Part shown: in pieces, positions 34,781-46,414 of the stretch | How positions within the stretch are numbered: the first letter of the stretch is position 1 | How the letters are laid out: each line of letters starts with the position of its first letter | Source of the DNA: Rhipidocladum racemiflorum | Lineage: Eukaryota; Streptophyta; Magnoliopsida; Poales; Poaceae | Reading direction: 5' to 3' | Assembly (NCBI GenBank): GCA_036346355.1 | Contig: CM070580.1 | Coordinates: forward strand, 25,339,374-25,403,373 | Length of the DNA: 64,000 nt | Position numbers and translations under genes: made by a program | Notes under the pieces: model-generated | Seen by the model: only the letters and a program-made list of their open reading frames with translations | Told to the model about the DNA's origin: nothing | Database searches by the model: none

Positions 34781-35752
34781 TTAGATATGGAACTTACGCA
34801 GTTGGTCGATGTTCCAAGTACTAGCTAGTTCTCGACCATCTTCCATTGCGAGGCGGACAAACCCGGGCGTCTTTGTTGAGACGGCAGTGTAAGGACCTTC
34901 CCATCTTGGCGTTAGCTTGTTGGCTTTTGACAGGTCTTGGACCCGTCGCAGAACGAGATCGCCGACGTGCAAGGTCCTTGGTCGTACCGATTTAGCGGCG
35001 TGCCTGCGGAGAGCTTGCAGGTAAACCGCGGATCGCAACAGAACCCGTTCACGAGTCGCCTCCGCGAGGTCGAGGTCGAGAAGGCGCTCGCCTTCTGCGT
35101 CGATGCTATCGGCCAGGTTCACCCTTGGGGATCCTAGGACAACCTCGGCGGGTAGGACGGCTTCCGCGCCATATACGAGCTGAAAGGGGGTCTCCCCCGT
35201 AGCTCGGCTCGTCGTGGTGCGGACTGACCAGAGGACGGGGGGTAGCTCGTCCACCCAGGCCTGACCATGCCGATCGAGGCTCTTGAAGACTCTCTTCTTG
35301 ATTCCTTGGACGATCTGCCCGTTCGCGCGCTCGGCCGCCCCATTGCTCTGTGGGTGGGCCACGGATGCGAAGCATATCTTGGTCCCGACCTCCTCGCAAT
35401 AAGCCTGAAACACCTCGCTTGTGAACTGAGTGCCGTTGTCGGTAATGAGGCGACTCGGAACGCCAAAGCGGGTTACTACATTATTGCGGAAGAACCTTTT
35501 AGCCGCCTGTGCCGAGATGGTTGATATAGGCTCGGCCTCGATCCATTTAGTGAAGGTGTCGATTGCGACGAACAGGTATTTACAACCCCTCCTTCCTGGA
35601 AATGGACCGAGTATGTCGATGCCCCAAACCGAAACGGCCAGGTTAGCGGCATGGTCTGCGATGCGTATGCCGGTGATGGATTTTCCGGCATGGAATCGCA
35701 AGGTCGGCAAGCGGTCACTATTGAGCGTGCGTCGGCCAGGGCCGTCGGCCAA
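34781..35752 (-). CDS. Integrase core and C-terminal part of element B pol (open frame, 323 codons)
   Basis: This is the longest intact coding piece of element B. It contains the DDE integrase core: the first Asp in VWGIDILGPFPGR, the second in LITDNGTQFTS and the Glu in NGAAERANGQ. It continues through LWSVRTTTSRATGETPF and a chromo-less C-end typical of Tat pol (TLHVGDLVLRRVQDLSKANK, RWEGPY). It ends in a stop at 34781, about 110 bases after the likely end of the family polyprotein in A. The enzyme joins element cDNA to host DNA. The first Met is internal to the polyprotein, not a real start; the upstream zinc-binding HHCC part is frame-broken near 35760-35820. Confidence 0.8.
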   Translation of the reverse strand: MADGPGRRTLNSDRLPTLRFHAGKSITGIRIADHAANLAVSVWGIDILGPFPGRRGCKYLFVAIDTFTKWIEAEPISTISAQAAKRFFRNNVVTRFGVPSRLITDNGTQFTSEVFQAYCEEVGTKICFASVAHPQSNGAAERANGQIVQGIKKRVFKSLDRHGQAWVDELPPVLWSVRTTTSRATGETPFQLVYGAEAVLPAEVVLGSPRVNLADSIDAEGERLLDLDLAEATRERVLLRSAVYLQALRRHAAKSVRPRTLHVGDLVLRRVQDLSKANKLTPRWEGPYTAVSTKTPGFVRLAMEDGRELASTWNIDQLRKFHI

Positions 35753-35809
35753 TAGTAACCCAACCGGAAGGCTTTGCTCACCAAGGTCCTAAAGGACGAG
35801 TGAGCTCCA

Positions 35810-38400
35810 CACATCCCGTCATGGATATCCTTGAGGAGATATTTGCCTTCCTCTTGGGTGATTCACTTGGAGAGGACTCCTATCGCTCCTTTGCGGTATA
35901 AGAGGCCCTCGACCATTTTATAGGTCGAGGAGCCGTCTCACTAGCCGGGATTTCTCGGCCGTCCTCGGCAAAGGTCCCGTGCACGAGGTATTGGATGAAT
36001 GGCGTCATCCACCCGCATCCTGCTCGAGGAAGGAGACGGTACCACCCGTCTCGGTTGCCTCCTCTCGGGGTATGGAGGGCTTATAGAGGTGCTCGATGAG
36101 CACCACGGAAGCGAAGCGGCGGAACCGACCTTCGATAGATGGTCGGCCAGGGCATTGTCCTTCCTGGGATGTATAGTACTTGAAGTTTCAAGTACTTTTC
36201 CAACTTCCTTACATAAACCAGGAAAAGCGCCATTGAGTCATCTGAGCACCGATACTCCTTGTTAACCTGGTTGACAACCACCGCGAGTCGCCCTTCGTAG
36301 TTAGTCGTTGGACTCGAGCGTCTGCATGCCCAAGTCCGGCTAGCGGACCCTCATATTCTCGCCGTTGTTCGTTGCCGAAATGTAGTTAGAGGGCGTCGGA
36401 TCCGCTCCCTGGGGATTCGAGGACCACTCCGGCCCCGAGCAATTGTAAGCTCGGGATCCATCGGCGCATGACCCAAATGACCGTGCTCGGCCTGGTCGGG
36501 TTCGGTCTCAGATGGGATAGGATTTGTCCATTCGGCTAGGAAGTCCGCTAGAACATAGTACTTAATCGCCGTCCTGGCCGAGAATTCGATCTCGAATTCG
36601 GCGAGCTCCATGGCCCACTTCGCGATCCGTCCGCTTGCGTCCTGATTCCCTAGAATCTCTCTAAGCGGGAAGTTGGTCGGGACTCGAATTTTGTAGGCCT
36701 GGAAGTAGTGTCTTAACTTCTTCGAGGCCACGAGGAGCGCATAAAGGAGCTTCTGGACCTCGGGGTAACGCTCCTTTGGTCCGTGTAAGACTTCGCTGAT
36801 GTAGTAGATCGGGCGCTGCACCGGCCCCGTTTCTACCGTTATTTACGGCGCTTACCGCCTGGGGTGTGGCGGCCAGTAGAGCAAGAGGACCTCCCCATTC
36901 GGCGTGGTCAAGACCGGGTCTTGACAAATATAGCTTTAATTCTTTGAAAGAGCGATGCGCTTCCTCTGTCCCAAGCGAAACCGTCGTGCTTCCGAGCGCC
37001 TTGAAGAAAGGCAGCCGCGTTCCCGAGCCGCGAGATGAAGCGACTTAGGGCCGCCATCCTTCCGGCCGTGGATTGCACCTCCCGCGTACAAGCGGGTGGC
37101 CGCATGTTCTCGATGGCCTCTATCTTCTCAGGGTTGGCTCCGATTCCTTGCGGACCGATCATGTAGCCGAGTACTTTGCCAGCCTTGACCCCGAACACAC
37201 ATTTTTTAGGGTTCAACTTTATTCGATGCTTATTGAGGTTATGAAAAGTCTCCTCCAGATCGGATACATGGTCCAAGGCCATCTTGCTCTTGACGACTAT
37301 GTCGTCTACATATACTTCCAGGTTCCGACCTATTTGGTCCGAGAAGGTTTTCTGCATGAGGCGCTGGAAGGTCGCTCCAGCGTTCCTTAGACCGAAGGAC
37401 ATGGTCGTGTAGCGTAATGTGCCAAACGGCGTGATGAAGGAAGTTTTTTCCTCGTCGTCGGGCGATATGCCGATCTGGTGATAGCCTGAGTAGGCGTCGA
37501 AAGCTCATCGCCTCGGAGTCGGCCGTTGCGTCGACCAACCGGGTCTATCCGAGGTAGCGGAAATTGTCTTTCGGGCATGCGGCATTCAGCCCGTGTGATC
37601 GACACACATGCGCCACTTGCCGGCCTTTTTCATCACGATAATCGGGTTGGCCAACCAATCGGAATGGTCGACCTCCGTATGAAACCGGCTTTGAGGAGCT
37701 TGTCCGGTTCCTCTCGATGATGGCTTGCTTCTCCGGGAGAAGCGCCTGAGCTTCTGCCGCAGTCTTTTTGTCGCCGAATCGCTAGCTTTGTGCTCGGCGA
37801 CCTCCCTTGGGACTCGGGCATGTCGGACGGTTCCCAGCGAACGTATCCGCGCTTCTCCTGAGGAAGGTCACGAGCTCGAGTTCCTATTTAGGGTCCAGGA
37901 AGCCCCCACATGTACGACCTTGCACGGCTCTGCGTCGCCTGGTGGATGGCCTTAGTTTCTCCCTCTACCGAGGGTAGCCTGGCGGGAACTCCTCGGCTCT
38001 TGGTCGGGTCATGGCAGCTGCCCGACCATGTCTAGAGCCTTCTCGTCATAGCTTAGGGCCGCCTTCGGACTTCCCTTCATCGAGATCACGCGCCGGCCGG
38101 AACCTTCGTGCATTGGTACCGTGATGCGTGGCGGCCATGAATTTGGCGGCGCTGGTCGGCCCAGGATGGCGTTGTAGGCCGACTAAATCAACCACCTCGA
38201 AGGTGACTAATTCCGTTCGGAAGTTGCTCGGGCTTTCGAAGGTTACGGCAGGACGATCTGCCCGGCGGCTTGGCCGAGGTGCCGGGACTATCTCGTAGAA
38301 CGGGACTACGACGCTCTTGATCTTGGACCGAGGAATCGCATCTCGCCCAGGACCCTGGCCGATATCAGTCCAGGGAACTCCCGCAGCCCACAAGCACGCG
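35810..38400 (-). pseudogene. Protease, reverse transcriptase and RNase H of element B, frame-broken
   Basis: From the upstream end: a protease piece (38046-38400) where the family motif DSG is replaced, the frame reading VGRVLVGCGSSLD and then a stop, so the catalytic Asp is lost; RT pieces (36908-37900) including the intact active site YVDDIVVKS (about 37300) and the block FHNLNKHRIKLNPKKC; and RNase H pieces (35990-36821) with RPIYYISEVLHGPKERYPEVQK and VLADFLAEW. The RT piece at 36908-37402 is open over 164 codons. At least five frame changes separate the parts. Confidence 0.8.
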
Positions 38401-38427
38401 CCCTACCGCGGTATTGCGATCGTCGGG

Positions 38428-40620
38428 CTAACGACCATCCGAGCCTCCGGGTTTCGTCATCTCCAGGGGGCGTCTTTGGAGAAGGTAATGGGCAGCTCGG
38501 ACCACTTGAGCCGTTGAACGGAGGCTTCCCTGGGTGACACGGAGTACCTCGCGTGCGGCCTCCTTCAACTCCCGTCGAGACCCATAGGCGGCGGAGCCCC
38601 GAATATCACGGCGATGTGGTTTCTCGGCTCTGGTACTCCATGTCCGTATCTTCCTCCTCGGCGGGCTTCTTGCCCTTGACGTCTCCTTCTTGCTCTGGGA
38701 GCGTAGGCATGGGACCCTTGCCATCAGAGAATTGCTCCAGCGGGAGGCCCATGTTCTGCAATTCCGCAGTCGTGCCCGTGTGCCTGGTGGAGCGGGCAAA
38801 AATAAGCGCTAGCCCGTCCGCGTTAATTCGCCGCGGTCTTGGTCGTCCGGTTTTGCTCATTTGCTCCGTGGCCGGTCGGCCTTTCCCTTTCGCGGCTCCT
38901 CCTTTATACGATTGCGAGGTTGGTCGTTGTCGTTGTCGTTCGATGGCCGCCACCATGTCGGAGACGGAGGATTTTTTCTTTTTTTTTGATTTTTTTCTCG
39001 ATCGAGCTCACGCTCTTTCGGCTTGACGCCCCTTCGAGCCCGGCCGAGGGGCAGCTTTCCTCGGCCCAGCCTTTTCCATTGGGACGGCCTCGTCGCGTTG
39101 GCATAATCTGGTCGGCCATGCGAATGTACCGTTAGGTCGTGATGTCCGGTGAATTTCGAGGTCCTGAGTAAAGCGTCGTCTCGGACCCGAACTTGAAAGC
39201 CCTGACGACCGCCTCATCCGAGATGCTTGGGATGGAATTGCGCACTTGCATGAAGCGCCAGACGAATCGGGCGCAGGTCTCGCCCTCCGCCTCAGACGAC
39301 GCTCAAGGTCGCGCTCCTTTCCCGGGCGACGTAGCAGCCTGGAAGTTAGCTCGGAGAGTGCCGCCACCGGCCCAGACCGGATCGAAGTTTTCCTTCTGGT
39401 TGAATAGCCACGCCCGAGCCGCCCGCCCAGGATCAGGCGAAAAGTTAGCCATGACCCTTTCATCACCCCCGGCGGCTAGAATGGCCGTGGTGTAGATCGA
39501 GAGAAACTCGTCGGGGTTCTGAGTCCCATCGAATCTCTCGATGTGACCCGTCTTGTACCTCGTCGACCAGGTCACACGTCGGAGCGACGTCGCGAACGCC
39601 TGCACCAAAAACGGATCGTTTGGACGGTCACCACGAAGCGCGGCCGGTCGGGCGATCCCCACCACCGAGCCCGAGGTTAGTGGGCCCAGCGAGAGAATAT
39701 CTCCCTACGCTGTAGGATGGAGAGTGGCCCGAAGAGGAATGTTCGGCCCGGCTCGCCTGTGGCTCGCATTCCGCTGGTCCCGAGGAGCCCCGGAATTGTT
39801 CCGGTGCCTCCCGAGCCCGGCCAAGGCCGCACGGCCACTGGGTACGGCTGCGTGAGTCGTCGGGGTGGAGGCGCTGACGCCCGGCCGGCGTTCGAGGAAT
39901 TGCTCGGGCGTCCCTTTTCTGAGGCTTCCGCCGCTTTATGTCTGTGGCGATTTCCTCGAGGTCGAGCCACGGCCGCGCCCATGGCTTCCAGGTCGACCAG
40001 CTCAGGCAACTCTCTGAGGTTGCGTACCACCATGGCCAGGGCTTGAAGGCGTTCCCGCCGGGGAACGCGGGGTGACGAGCTCGTTAAATGCGTCGCCGAC
40101 GGGCTCCGAGTCCCGTGACGCGCGGAAATTCTCACGAACTTCGGCCCTGGTCTTATCGGTCAGGCCACCTCGGACTTGCCGGCGTAAGCTGGCCAGCGTC
40201 CGATTCAGGGATGCCTGCAGGTGCTCCTTGGCCGCCTCGTAGCGGTGAAGACGCGCTTCGGCCGGGGATTTGCTCCCGACATTTCCATCCTCCTCCGCAA
40301 CGAAGACGTTACGGGATTGGACGGATCGCGAGGGGACATCACGGTGTCTCCCGTGAAGCGGTCCCCTGGTCGAGCTCGAAAAGGTCGGGATGTCCGGACC
40401 ATCGTAGAGCCGTCATACTCGCCGTCCGAGAGGGCGTCGAGCCGAGCGAAGAATCGCTCGGCGGCGGGCGGTTTCCGCGGAGAAGCTCCGGGAACCGTCG
40501 TGATTCCCAAGGCCGGCGACGTTAGCGGCCCCATTGTCGAAGAACTGCTTGTCTTCTTCCTCAATTCCGGGGGCGCCGAGGTCCTGGCGATCTTGGGAAT
40601 TTGTCATCCTCCGGGATTCC
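38428..40620 (-). pseudogene. gag of element B, frame-broken
   Basis: The capsid-like retrotransposon gag domain is seen at 39303-39665 (IERFDGTQNPDEFLSIYTTA, ANFSPDPGRAARAWLFNQ). Downstream pieces carry the basic KGKGRPATEQ stretch and the acidic linker before protease (38606-38956), which matches element A at 304-400. The N-terminal part (39680-40600) is readable only in short frames. Gag would form the retrotransposon particle. Multiple frameshifts rule out a full-length product. Confidence 0.7.
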
Positions 40621-40640
40621 TCACGAAAGGGAAAGTCGGT

Positions 40641-40657
40641 CCCCACGGACGGCGCCA
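40641..40657 (-). other. Primer-binding site of element B
   Basis: Two bases inside the 5' LTR, the minus strand reads TGGCGCCGTCCGTGGGG. The first nine or ten bases match the complement of the 3' end of plant tRNA-Asp (ending in ACGGCGCCA) as I remember it. Later bases diverge, so the tRNA assignment is tentative. Confidence 0.6.
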
Positions 40658-40659
40658 GC

Positions 40660-41332
40660 TGTCGACGATTGGGGAGCAGGCCCCCGCCGAGCTTACTTGT
40701 TGGTGGAGGGACCAACCGCGACCCCTTCTTGCGTGATGAGATACTCAGAGGGGTGACTCACTAGACTTCAACAGTCAGAGACACTGTAGTTTACCCTGGT
40801 TCGGGCCTCTCAAGAAAGAGATAATAGCCCTACTCCAGCCAGTGTATATCTTTGTGCAGGAAAAGTTATCTGTCTGTCCCCTTCACGGTGGGGATGCTTT
40901 TATAGCTTACAAAGGGGCGTGCTTGTTCAAACCCACTAACTCCACGTCCGACCAGGTCCAACGTGGTAACTAACGGATCCTACACTCCTGTCACGTCCCC
41001 GCGAGGATCGCGAACTACTAGCAGAGGTTACGCAGCGGGCGGTTACCGACCTCGGGATCACGTCAGGTCGGCTAACGTCTAACTCCGAACTCGGCCACCT
41101 CGGCCTGAGCACGAGCTATCGGTCCACCAGGCCATGCGACCTCTTAAAAAGGTCCCGGCTAGACCGTCCCTTGGAACAACTCCTCGCGACCAGATCGGAA
41201 CGACCTCGTGCTGCTCGTGGCGCCCGGCTAGATCGTCCAGGGGAACGGCCTTCCGGTAGTTCGGGCAGCAGTGAGCCCGCGCCCCTCGTGGCACCCGAGG
41301 TAATTCTGTGGGGTCTACCCGACCCCCCGACA
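40660..41332 (-). repeat. 5' LTR of element B
   Basis: 673 bases, about 97 percent identical by eye to 30407-31079. It is followed directly by TSD AAAAC and the resumed hAT-2 sequence. Confidence 0.93.
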
Positions 41333-42494
41333 AAAACCAATTCGGTTAATTCGGTTTTTCAGTTAACCGAGATTTTGCACATAACGAGATGATAATGAAA
41401 TGGTCTACTGTAATAGAAGGATTTTGCACACACACCATCGATGCTCAAATTCGCAAACAATGCATACCAAGCAAAGTTCTTTCTAGAAGGAGAAGAGAGA
41501 GCTAGAAGGGAAAGAATCTGGTTGGTTGCTTAGGAGGATGACCTCGAAGAGGGTGGAGTTGTTGACACTGAGGAGCTCCTTGTCCTAGGCCTTGAGGCCG
41601 TGGGGTCAGCATCGGGGTCACAATACTCGACGACCATCTCAAGCAAGGGCGAGAGGAGGTGGTCGAGGCCGTTGCCACCTCCATCTACCAGATCTGGCCG
41701 TCGCCGAGTGCCTCCACCCAAGGAGCCCCCATCACCGCACTCTCGGGCAGTGACCTCATAGCCTTCGTTGACTGGGGTGGCACCTCGCCAGATGTGACCC
41801 TTCTCGGCCGTATCTGGTCGCCGAGTGCCTCCGCGCTGCCTCCACGTATTAGATCCGGTCGGATCTGATCACAGGGTTGTGTGGAGTGGAGTTCGCTCGA
41901 TGGTGCAGCTAGCGCTCGGTGCATGGCGAGGCCGAGGAGGCGAGGAGTGAGTCCACTCGGTGGACCGTGAGGCCAAGGAGGGCGAGGGGAGTGGACTTAG
42001 TGGAGTCTCCACTCGCCGCTCGATGGTGCCCGGTGGACCGCGAGGCCGAGGAGGCAAGTGGAGTCCACGGATTTGTTTCAACTGGAAAGAGTGGATACCA
42101 CCGTCGCTTGTTCGGCTTTTCGGTTAACGCGAGTTGAAAACCGAACCAAAGCCCGAAAACAAATATGAATGAAATAAAAATCGAACTGAAACTCAAAAAC
42201 CGAAAAAATCAAAATAATCGATTAATTTGATTCGATTCAGTTCGGTTTAATTGTTCGGTTTTAGTTTTTTTACGCCCACCCCTGATGGCACCAACCGGTC
42301 CATGCATGTAGATATGCGCAATGCAAGTGGGGGTTAATACAATACTACTACTCGGAAGAGTGGTCACAGCTCTCGAGTCTCGACCCACAGCAAGTCACAA
42401 AGGAGTAGCTCAATTGACATAGCTTTAGTACAGTTGTTCGGATGCAATCATTCATTGTTCTTACATCATTAATTAATCCATACAATTCTAGTTA

Positions 42495-43650
42495 TGGGCT
42501 GTTTGGTTCGAGAAATGAGCTGATGAATGGACCATCCAATTTCTAAAATGTAATGGGTGTTGGAAATATGCACAATATTTTTATTTCAGATTTTATATTT
42601 AGGTAAATACTATAGATAAATAGTGATGCACACAGTAAATCTAACAGCAGGCTACACATTGTACTTTCAAACATGTATACTTCAAGAAACAGAGTATGAT
42701 TAAGTCGAACGATCACTAACGACTTACAGTTGGGCTTGATGAAGAACAAAATGATGCGCAGAAGAGGTCGTGGGAGAAGTCGAAGTCGAGGAAGCAGCGC
42801 AAGAGCGGTCACGCAGATGCGCTGCCCAGAAACCTTATTGTCGCCCCGTGCAGGTGAACTTTGCAACAACAGCTTGGAGATACCGCTCACCCTCCTTCAC
42901 GGTACACGCCGAGTAGGAAGGCTAGCGCGGTCCAGCTGCTCAACACCTCAGTACAGCTCTCGCAGGAGGAAGAAGAAAGAGTGGAATCGGAAAATTCAGT
43001 CAATTGGCCTGGACGTCTCCAGGTCTTATATAGCCTCTAACCAGTAACTGTCTCCATTACTCACTAGTAACTGACAGCATTAAGCACTGGTAACTGACCG
43101 AATTTAAACAAACTTAATGCGCTGGTAACTGCTAATTCAAACAAAAATAATGATAATTATGCAGTCTCCTGACCAGTACAGAAGGCTAAACAGTTGCATG
43201 ATTCAGCAAAATAAAAGGGTGCAATTTGAGTGCTTGGAGATGAGCTAGGCGCGGCACGGTCGCTCGTCACAAGTCATGCGATTATCCACACGAAAATACG
43301 CGAATGCGCGCGCGTGCGTGCTTGTGTGTTTCTCCAAAGTCCTTCTTATACCATCTCTATGTCATGCTTCTCATAATTTAAGGAGTGGCAAGGACTCCAC
43401 CTTATAAATTGTCTTCCTTCTATTTGGCTAAGCAATATGGTACTAACCATGCAATCTTTGGAATTAAAGGAAATGTGCCATACTCTTGGGCCAATTCCAA
43501 CAATGGGTTGGTCCATCATCATCTTATCCTTCATAAACACAAAGTTAATACAAAATACGAGATTGTGCCATCCCACCAAATTTCATGAGATGATCTCATG
43601 ATGAACCAACCCATCTTTGATTGAGGTGATCTCTCAAACCAAACAACCCA
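42495..43650. mobile_element. MITE with TIR TGGGYTGTTTGGTTYGAGA, split by a solo LTR
   Basis: The left end TGGGCTGTTTGGTTCGAGA and the inverse of the right end, TGGGTTGTTTGGTTTGAGA, differ at two sites. Without the inner solo LTR and one TSD copy, the element is about 206 bases with no coding capacity. No matching TSD was found (flanks TCTAGTTA and CTCTAAAA), so the superfamily is not assigned. Confidence 0.65.
42558..43502 (-). mobile_element. Copia-type solo LTR (945 bp), TSD ATGGG
   Basis: The plus strand starts TGTTGGAAATATG and ends CCAATTCCAACA; the exact duplication ATGGG flanks it (42553-42557 and 43503-43507). Orientation is minus because a TATA box (GGCTATATAAGACC) is read on that strand near 43026-43039. 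The TGTTGGAA start is typical of Ty1/copia LTRs. No internal region remains. The frames inside it are not genes. Confidence 0.85.
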
Positions 43651-44500
43651 CTCTAAAATGTATACCCTCCTATCTTTCTTACGACATGTTTGCTACATGT
43701 TCGCTTACTCGTGGTGTGGTTTTTTCCTTCATAAACAACAAAAATGCCTACAACATGTTTTTCTCAGCACCCGCACAATGGCCTTTGTGAAAATCGTTTA
43801 GAATTGCTTTGCAAAGTAAATTTTGGTCTACATTTTCTGTCCAAATTAACTTGTATGATTACTTTTTCGAATGCAATTGGCACTAGGAAATAGCATACGC
43901 ACGCATGATGCATCCTTTTTTTTGTGAGACGCGTGGTGGTGCATATCTTTTTGGAAGAGATCATACATTCTGTGCCCTAATTATGAAGGTGTATCCAGCT
44001 TTTGTTAAGAATGTTTGGGCCTTGCGGACTCAGACCTCATAAGGCTAGAAGTATGTGCAAAGAAACTAGCCGAGTACTTGGGCCCATTGCATCTCAAGTT
44101 CACACTAGGCACTTACAATTATGGCTGTAAAACAAAGCTTTATACTCATGAGCTGCTGAAGCTTAACTCGTTTTAGGCTAGATTTGAGATCGAGAGATCA
44201 GACTCGTTCGAGCTCAACTTGTTTGCAGACCTACTCACAATACACTTGTCCTGGATTTCGTCCAAAGGAGTGTTGCCCACACAAGTTGGAGGTGAACATT
44301 GTTGGGCTAATTCGTACGGCTAGAATTAGACTGGATTGGTTTAGGCTTTATGTCGCATTATTGGGTTGGAATATGCCATGGTTGCAGAGTTTCTGCCTTC
44401 GTACCATAGTTCGTAAAACTGTAGTGGAAGGCGCGGAGCGTAAAACTACACCGCCCTTTTACTTGCCCACCATCCACTTCCTTCCAAATAGCACACCCAA
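43651..44500. other. Intergenic, upstream of the PPR pseudogene
   Basis: No gene was recognised. The last 100 bases become GC-rich and would be the leader of the former PPR gene. A frame over 44184-44687 overlaps it in another register and is not supported. Confidence 0.4.
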
Positions 44501-45284
44501 ATGCTTCCCCGTCTCCTCCTGCGCAGCCACCACCGCCGCCTCCTACAAACCCTACCACCGGCAGCTACCACAGGGGAAATCCTCCACCGGAGGTTGTGCT
44601 CTAGCGCGGGGGCTTCAATCCCGAGCCTGTCGATACGACGACAAAAGGAGATGGGAAAGGAGGGCCTCATGGCAGTGGCACACCTGAAGCAGCTCGCATA
44701 GCTGCTCATCCGCACCGACCTCCTCGCCGTCCTCGCCGAGCTGCTCCGCCAGGACCACGTCCTCCTCTCCATGAAGGTTATGTTTCCACCCCCCTCCCCC
44801 CATGAAGCTGCTAGTTTTTATGTTTGGCTTGCAAGTACATCTAGATTACTATTGCTTTATTCTGTAGTACGATCCACCTAATTGAAACTTATGACTTATG
44901 ATTTCGATACTGTTTCTGCGGGAAATGCTGTGCAATGTGGGGTTGCTGTGGTGTTTGAACGACAAAATACTCTCTTTGGTCCAAAACTATAGAGCGTATT
45001 TTTTAATGCTCTTATCACAAATATAAAGCGTATTTCACATTTCAATACAAAATTAGTGTGACGTTCCCTTTATTACCCTAATAAATATCCAGCTTTAATC
45101 TACATATATGCATTGAATATAGTATGTAGAGACAATAACTAGAGATAATTTAGTCATGTTCAATGTTTCCTTGGTGTACGTGTTAAGAGGAAATATTCTT
45201 ATAAATTTGGATGGGGAGAGTAGTTGAAATGGTCTGTAATGTATTTGGATTGTTAACTTGTTTGCAAATTTAAGTAGACAATTA

Positions 45285-45704
45285 GGGCATGTTTGGCAAC
45301 AAAGTATTTTCATAGTTTCTAGGTAAAATCATGGTTTTGGAGAATACCAAGGTATTTTTGGTCATAAGATGTTTGGAAGCAACAAAAAAAACTCTATTTT
45401 GAAAACCATGGTATTGCCAATATCATAGTATTTTTGGAGTATTGAAAACTCCACTCAAACCTTAGTTTTGGGCTTTTGGCGCTGGCGTACAAAGAGAGAG
45501 AGAGAGAGAGAGAGAGGTGTACATGGCTGGTCAATACTTTGAAAATACCATGCAAAAGACTTTGTAGCCAAACAGCTTGTAGTTTCAAGAAAAACCATGG
45601 TTTCAATGGTGGTAGGTGAAACCATGGTATTTATGCCAAAGCAATTTCCAAACCATGGTTTTGTAATATAATGATATTGAAAAACTTTGCTACCAAATAG
45701 GGCC
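45285..45704. mobile_element. Tourist-type MITE, 420 bp, TSD TTA
   Basis: The ends are GGGCATGTTTGGCAACAAAGT and the inverse of GGCCCTATTTGGTAGCAAAGT. TTA flanks both sides (45282-45284, 45705-45707). The arms contain many ACCATGGT palindromes and a GA microsatellite (45492-45516). It lies in the PPR pseudogene intron and has ends similar to the MITE at 24526-24906. Confidence 0.8.
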
Positions 45705-45718
45705 TTAGTAGTTCTAAT

Positions 45719-45990
45719 GTGTTATTAATACTGAAATGGCTTCCAGTGTACAATTCTTGGCCTATGTGGGTGTGAATTAGAGGATCTGACTCTTTAATTG
45801 CACCGAAAGAGAGATGCGTTATTTTAATTGTAGAGCAACCTTTTAATGCTATTCTAATGCGTTATTAATACTGAAATGGCTTCCAGTGTACAATTCTTGG
45901 GCTATGTGGGTGTGAATTAGAGGATCTGACTCTTTAATTGCACCGAAAGGGAGATGCGTTATTTTAATTGTAGAGCAGGCTTTTAATGCT
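45719..45990. repeat. Direct tandem duplication, period 139 bp
   Basis: G(T/C)GTTATTAATACTGAAATG starts at 45719 and again at 45858; the copies run side by side with only a few differences. It lies in the PPR pseudogene intron with no coding content. Confidence 0.85.
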
Positions 45991-46066
45991 GTATTTATGC
46001 AGACAATTGTCATGGATAGGTGTGTTGATCTAGAATTTGATGTGCTGTTTGAATTGCTAAGTACTA

Positions 46067-46414
46067 TTCCCTCCGTCCGACAAAGAGTGCATTTCTAGTT
46101 TTTTTAAGATAGATTAGTGTGCAAGGTAAATGACTAATGTGACCCTCATTACTCCATGCATAAGCGTGCTGATGCTTTGGTTTCCACCGGCACTTAAATG
46201 CGCTGCATACATTTACAGCTCTGCATGTAGAAGATTAGTGGGATATTACTCCACGCCAAGTCACTAAGCATGCAAAGGAGCCAAAAAAAATTTAAATCTT
46301 GGAGTGGAGTTATGGGAATTAATGGACTTTGGGTGGGCCCTACGGACTAAAGATGTACTCTTTGTAGGATAAATTTTGAATGCTAGAAATGCATTCTTTG
46401 TGGGACAGAGGGAG
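46067..46414. mobile_element. Stowaway-type MITE (Tc1/mariner), 348 bp, TSD TA
   Basis: The left end TTCCCTCCGTCCGACAAAGA and the inverse of the right end, CTCCCTCTGTCCCACAAAGA, are the classic Stowaway terminus, flanked by TA on both sides (46065-46066, 46415-46416). The inverted match continues through GTGCATTTCTAG / CTAGAAATGCAT. Confidence 0.88.

Larger units (their letters stand above)
30407..41332 (-). mobile_element. Complete Ty3/gypsy element B (Tat-type, 10.9 kb), TSD AAAAC
   Basis: Two 673-bp LTRs (30407-31079 and 40660-41332) bound the element, and the exact duplication AAAAC flanks it (30402-30406 and 41333-41337). Reading on the minus strand: 5' LTR at 40660-41332, primer-binding site next to it, gag, protease, RT, RNase H, integrase, then an antisense gene (plus strand), polypurine tract (CCTCGGGGGCTAGC at 31080-31093, minus) and 3' LTR. 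The LTRs differ at few sites, mostly clustered small indels; identity by eye is about 97 percent, so the insertion is recent compared with A and C. Several frameshifts and a lost protease active site make it defective. Confidence 0.93.
30291..42284. mobile_element. hAT-like element hAT-2 (1063 bp) split by gypsy element B
   Basis: The ends are TAGCGGTGG and the inverse of CAGGGGTGGGCG, flanked by the exact 8-base duplication ATGGCACC (30283-30290 and 42285-42292). The outer parts are 30291-30406 and 41338-42284; leaving out gypsy B and its TSD gives 1063 bases. Subterminal CGGTTATTTCGGTT / CCGAATTAACC motifs match hAT-1 (12117-14840). The right part holds a GC-rich tract (41530-42080) with repeated GTGGACCG-GAGGCC-AGGAGG units and no recognised protein. 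No transposase is present. Confidence 0.85.

Noticed and set aside
42543..42890. 115-codon minus-strand frame with hydrophobic segments
   Set aside because: Falls across the end of a copia-type solo LTR; no gene features.
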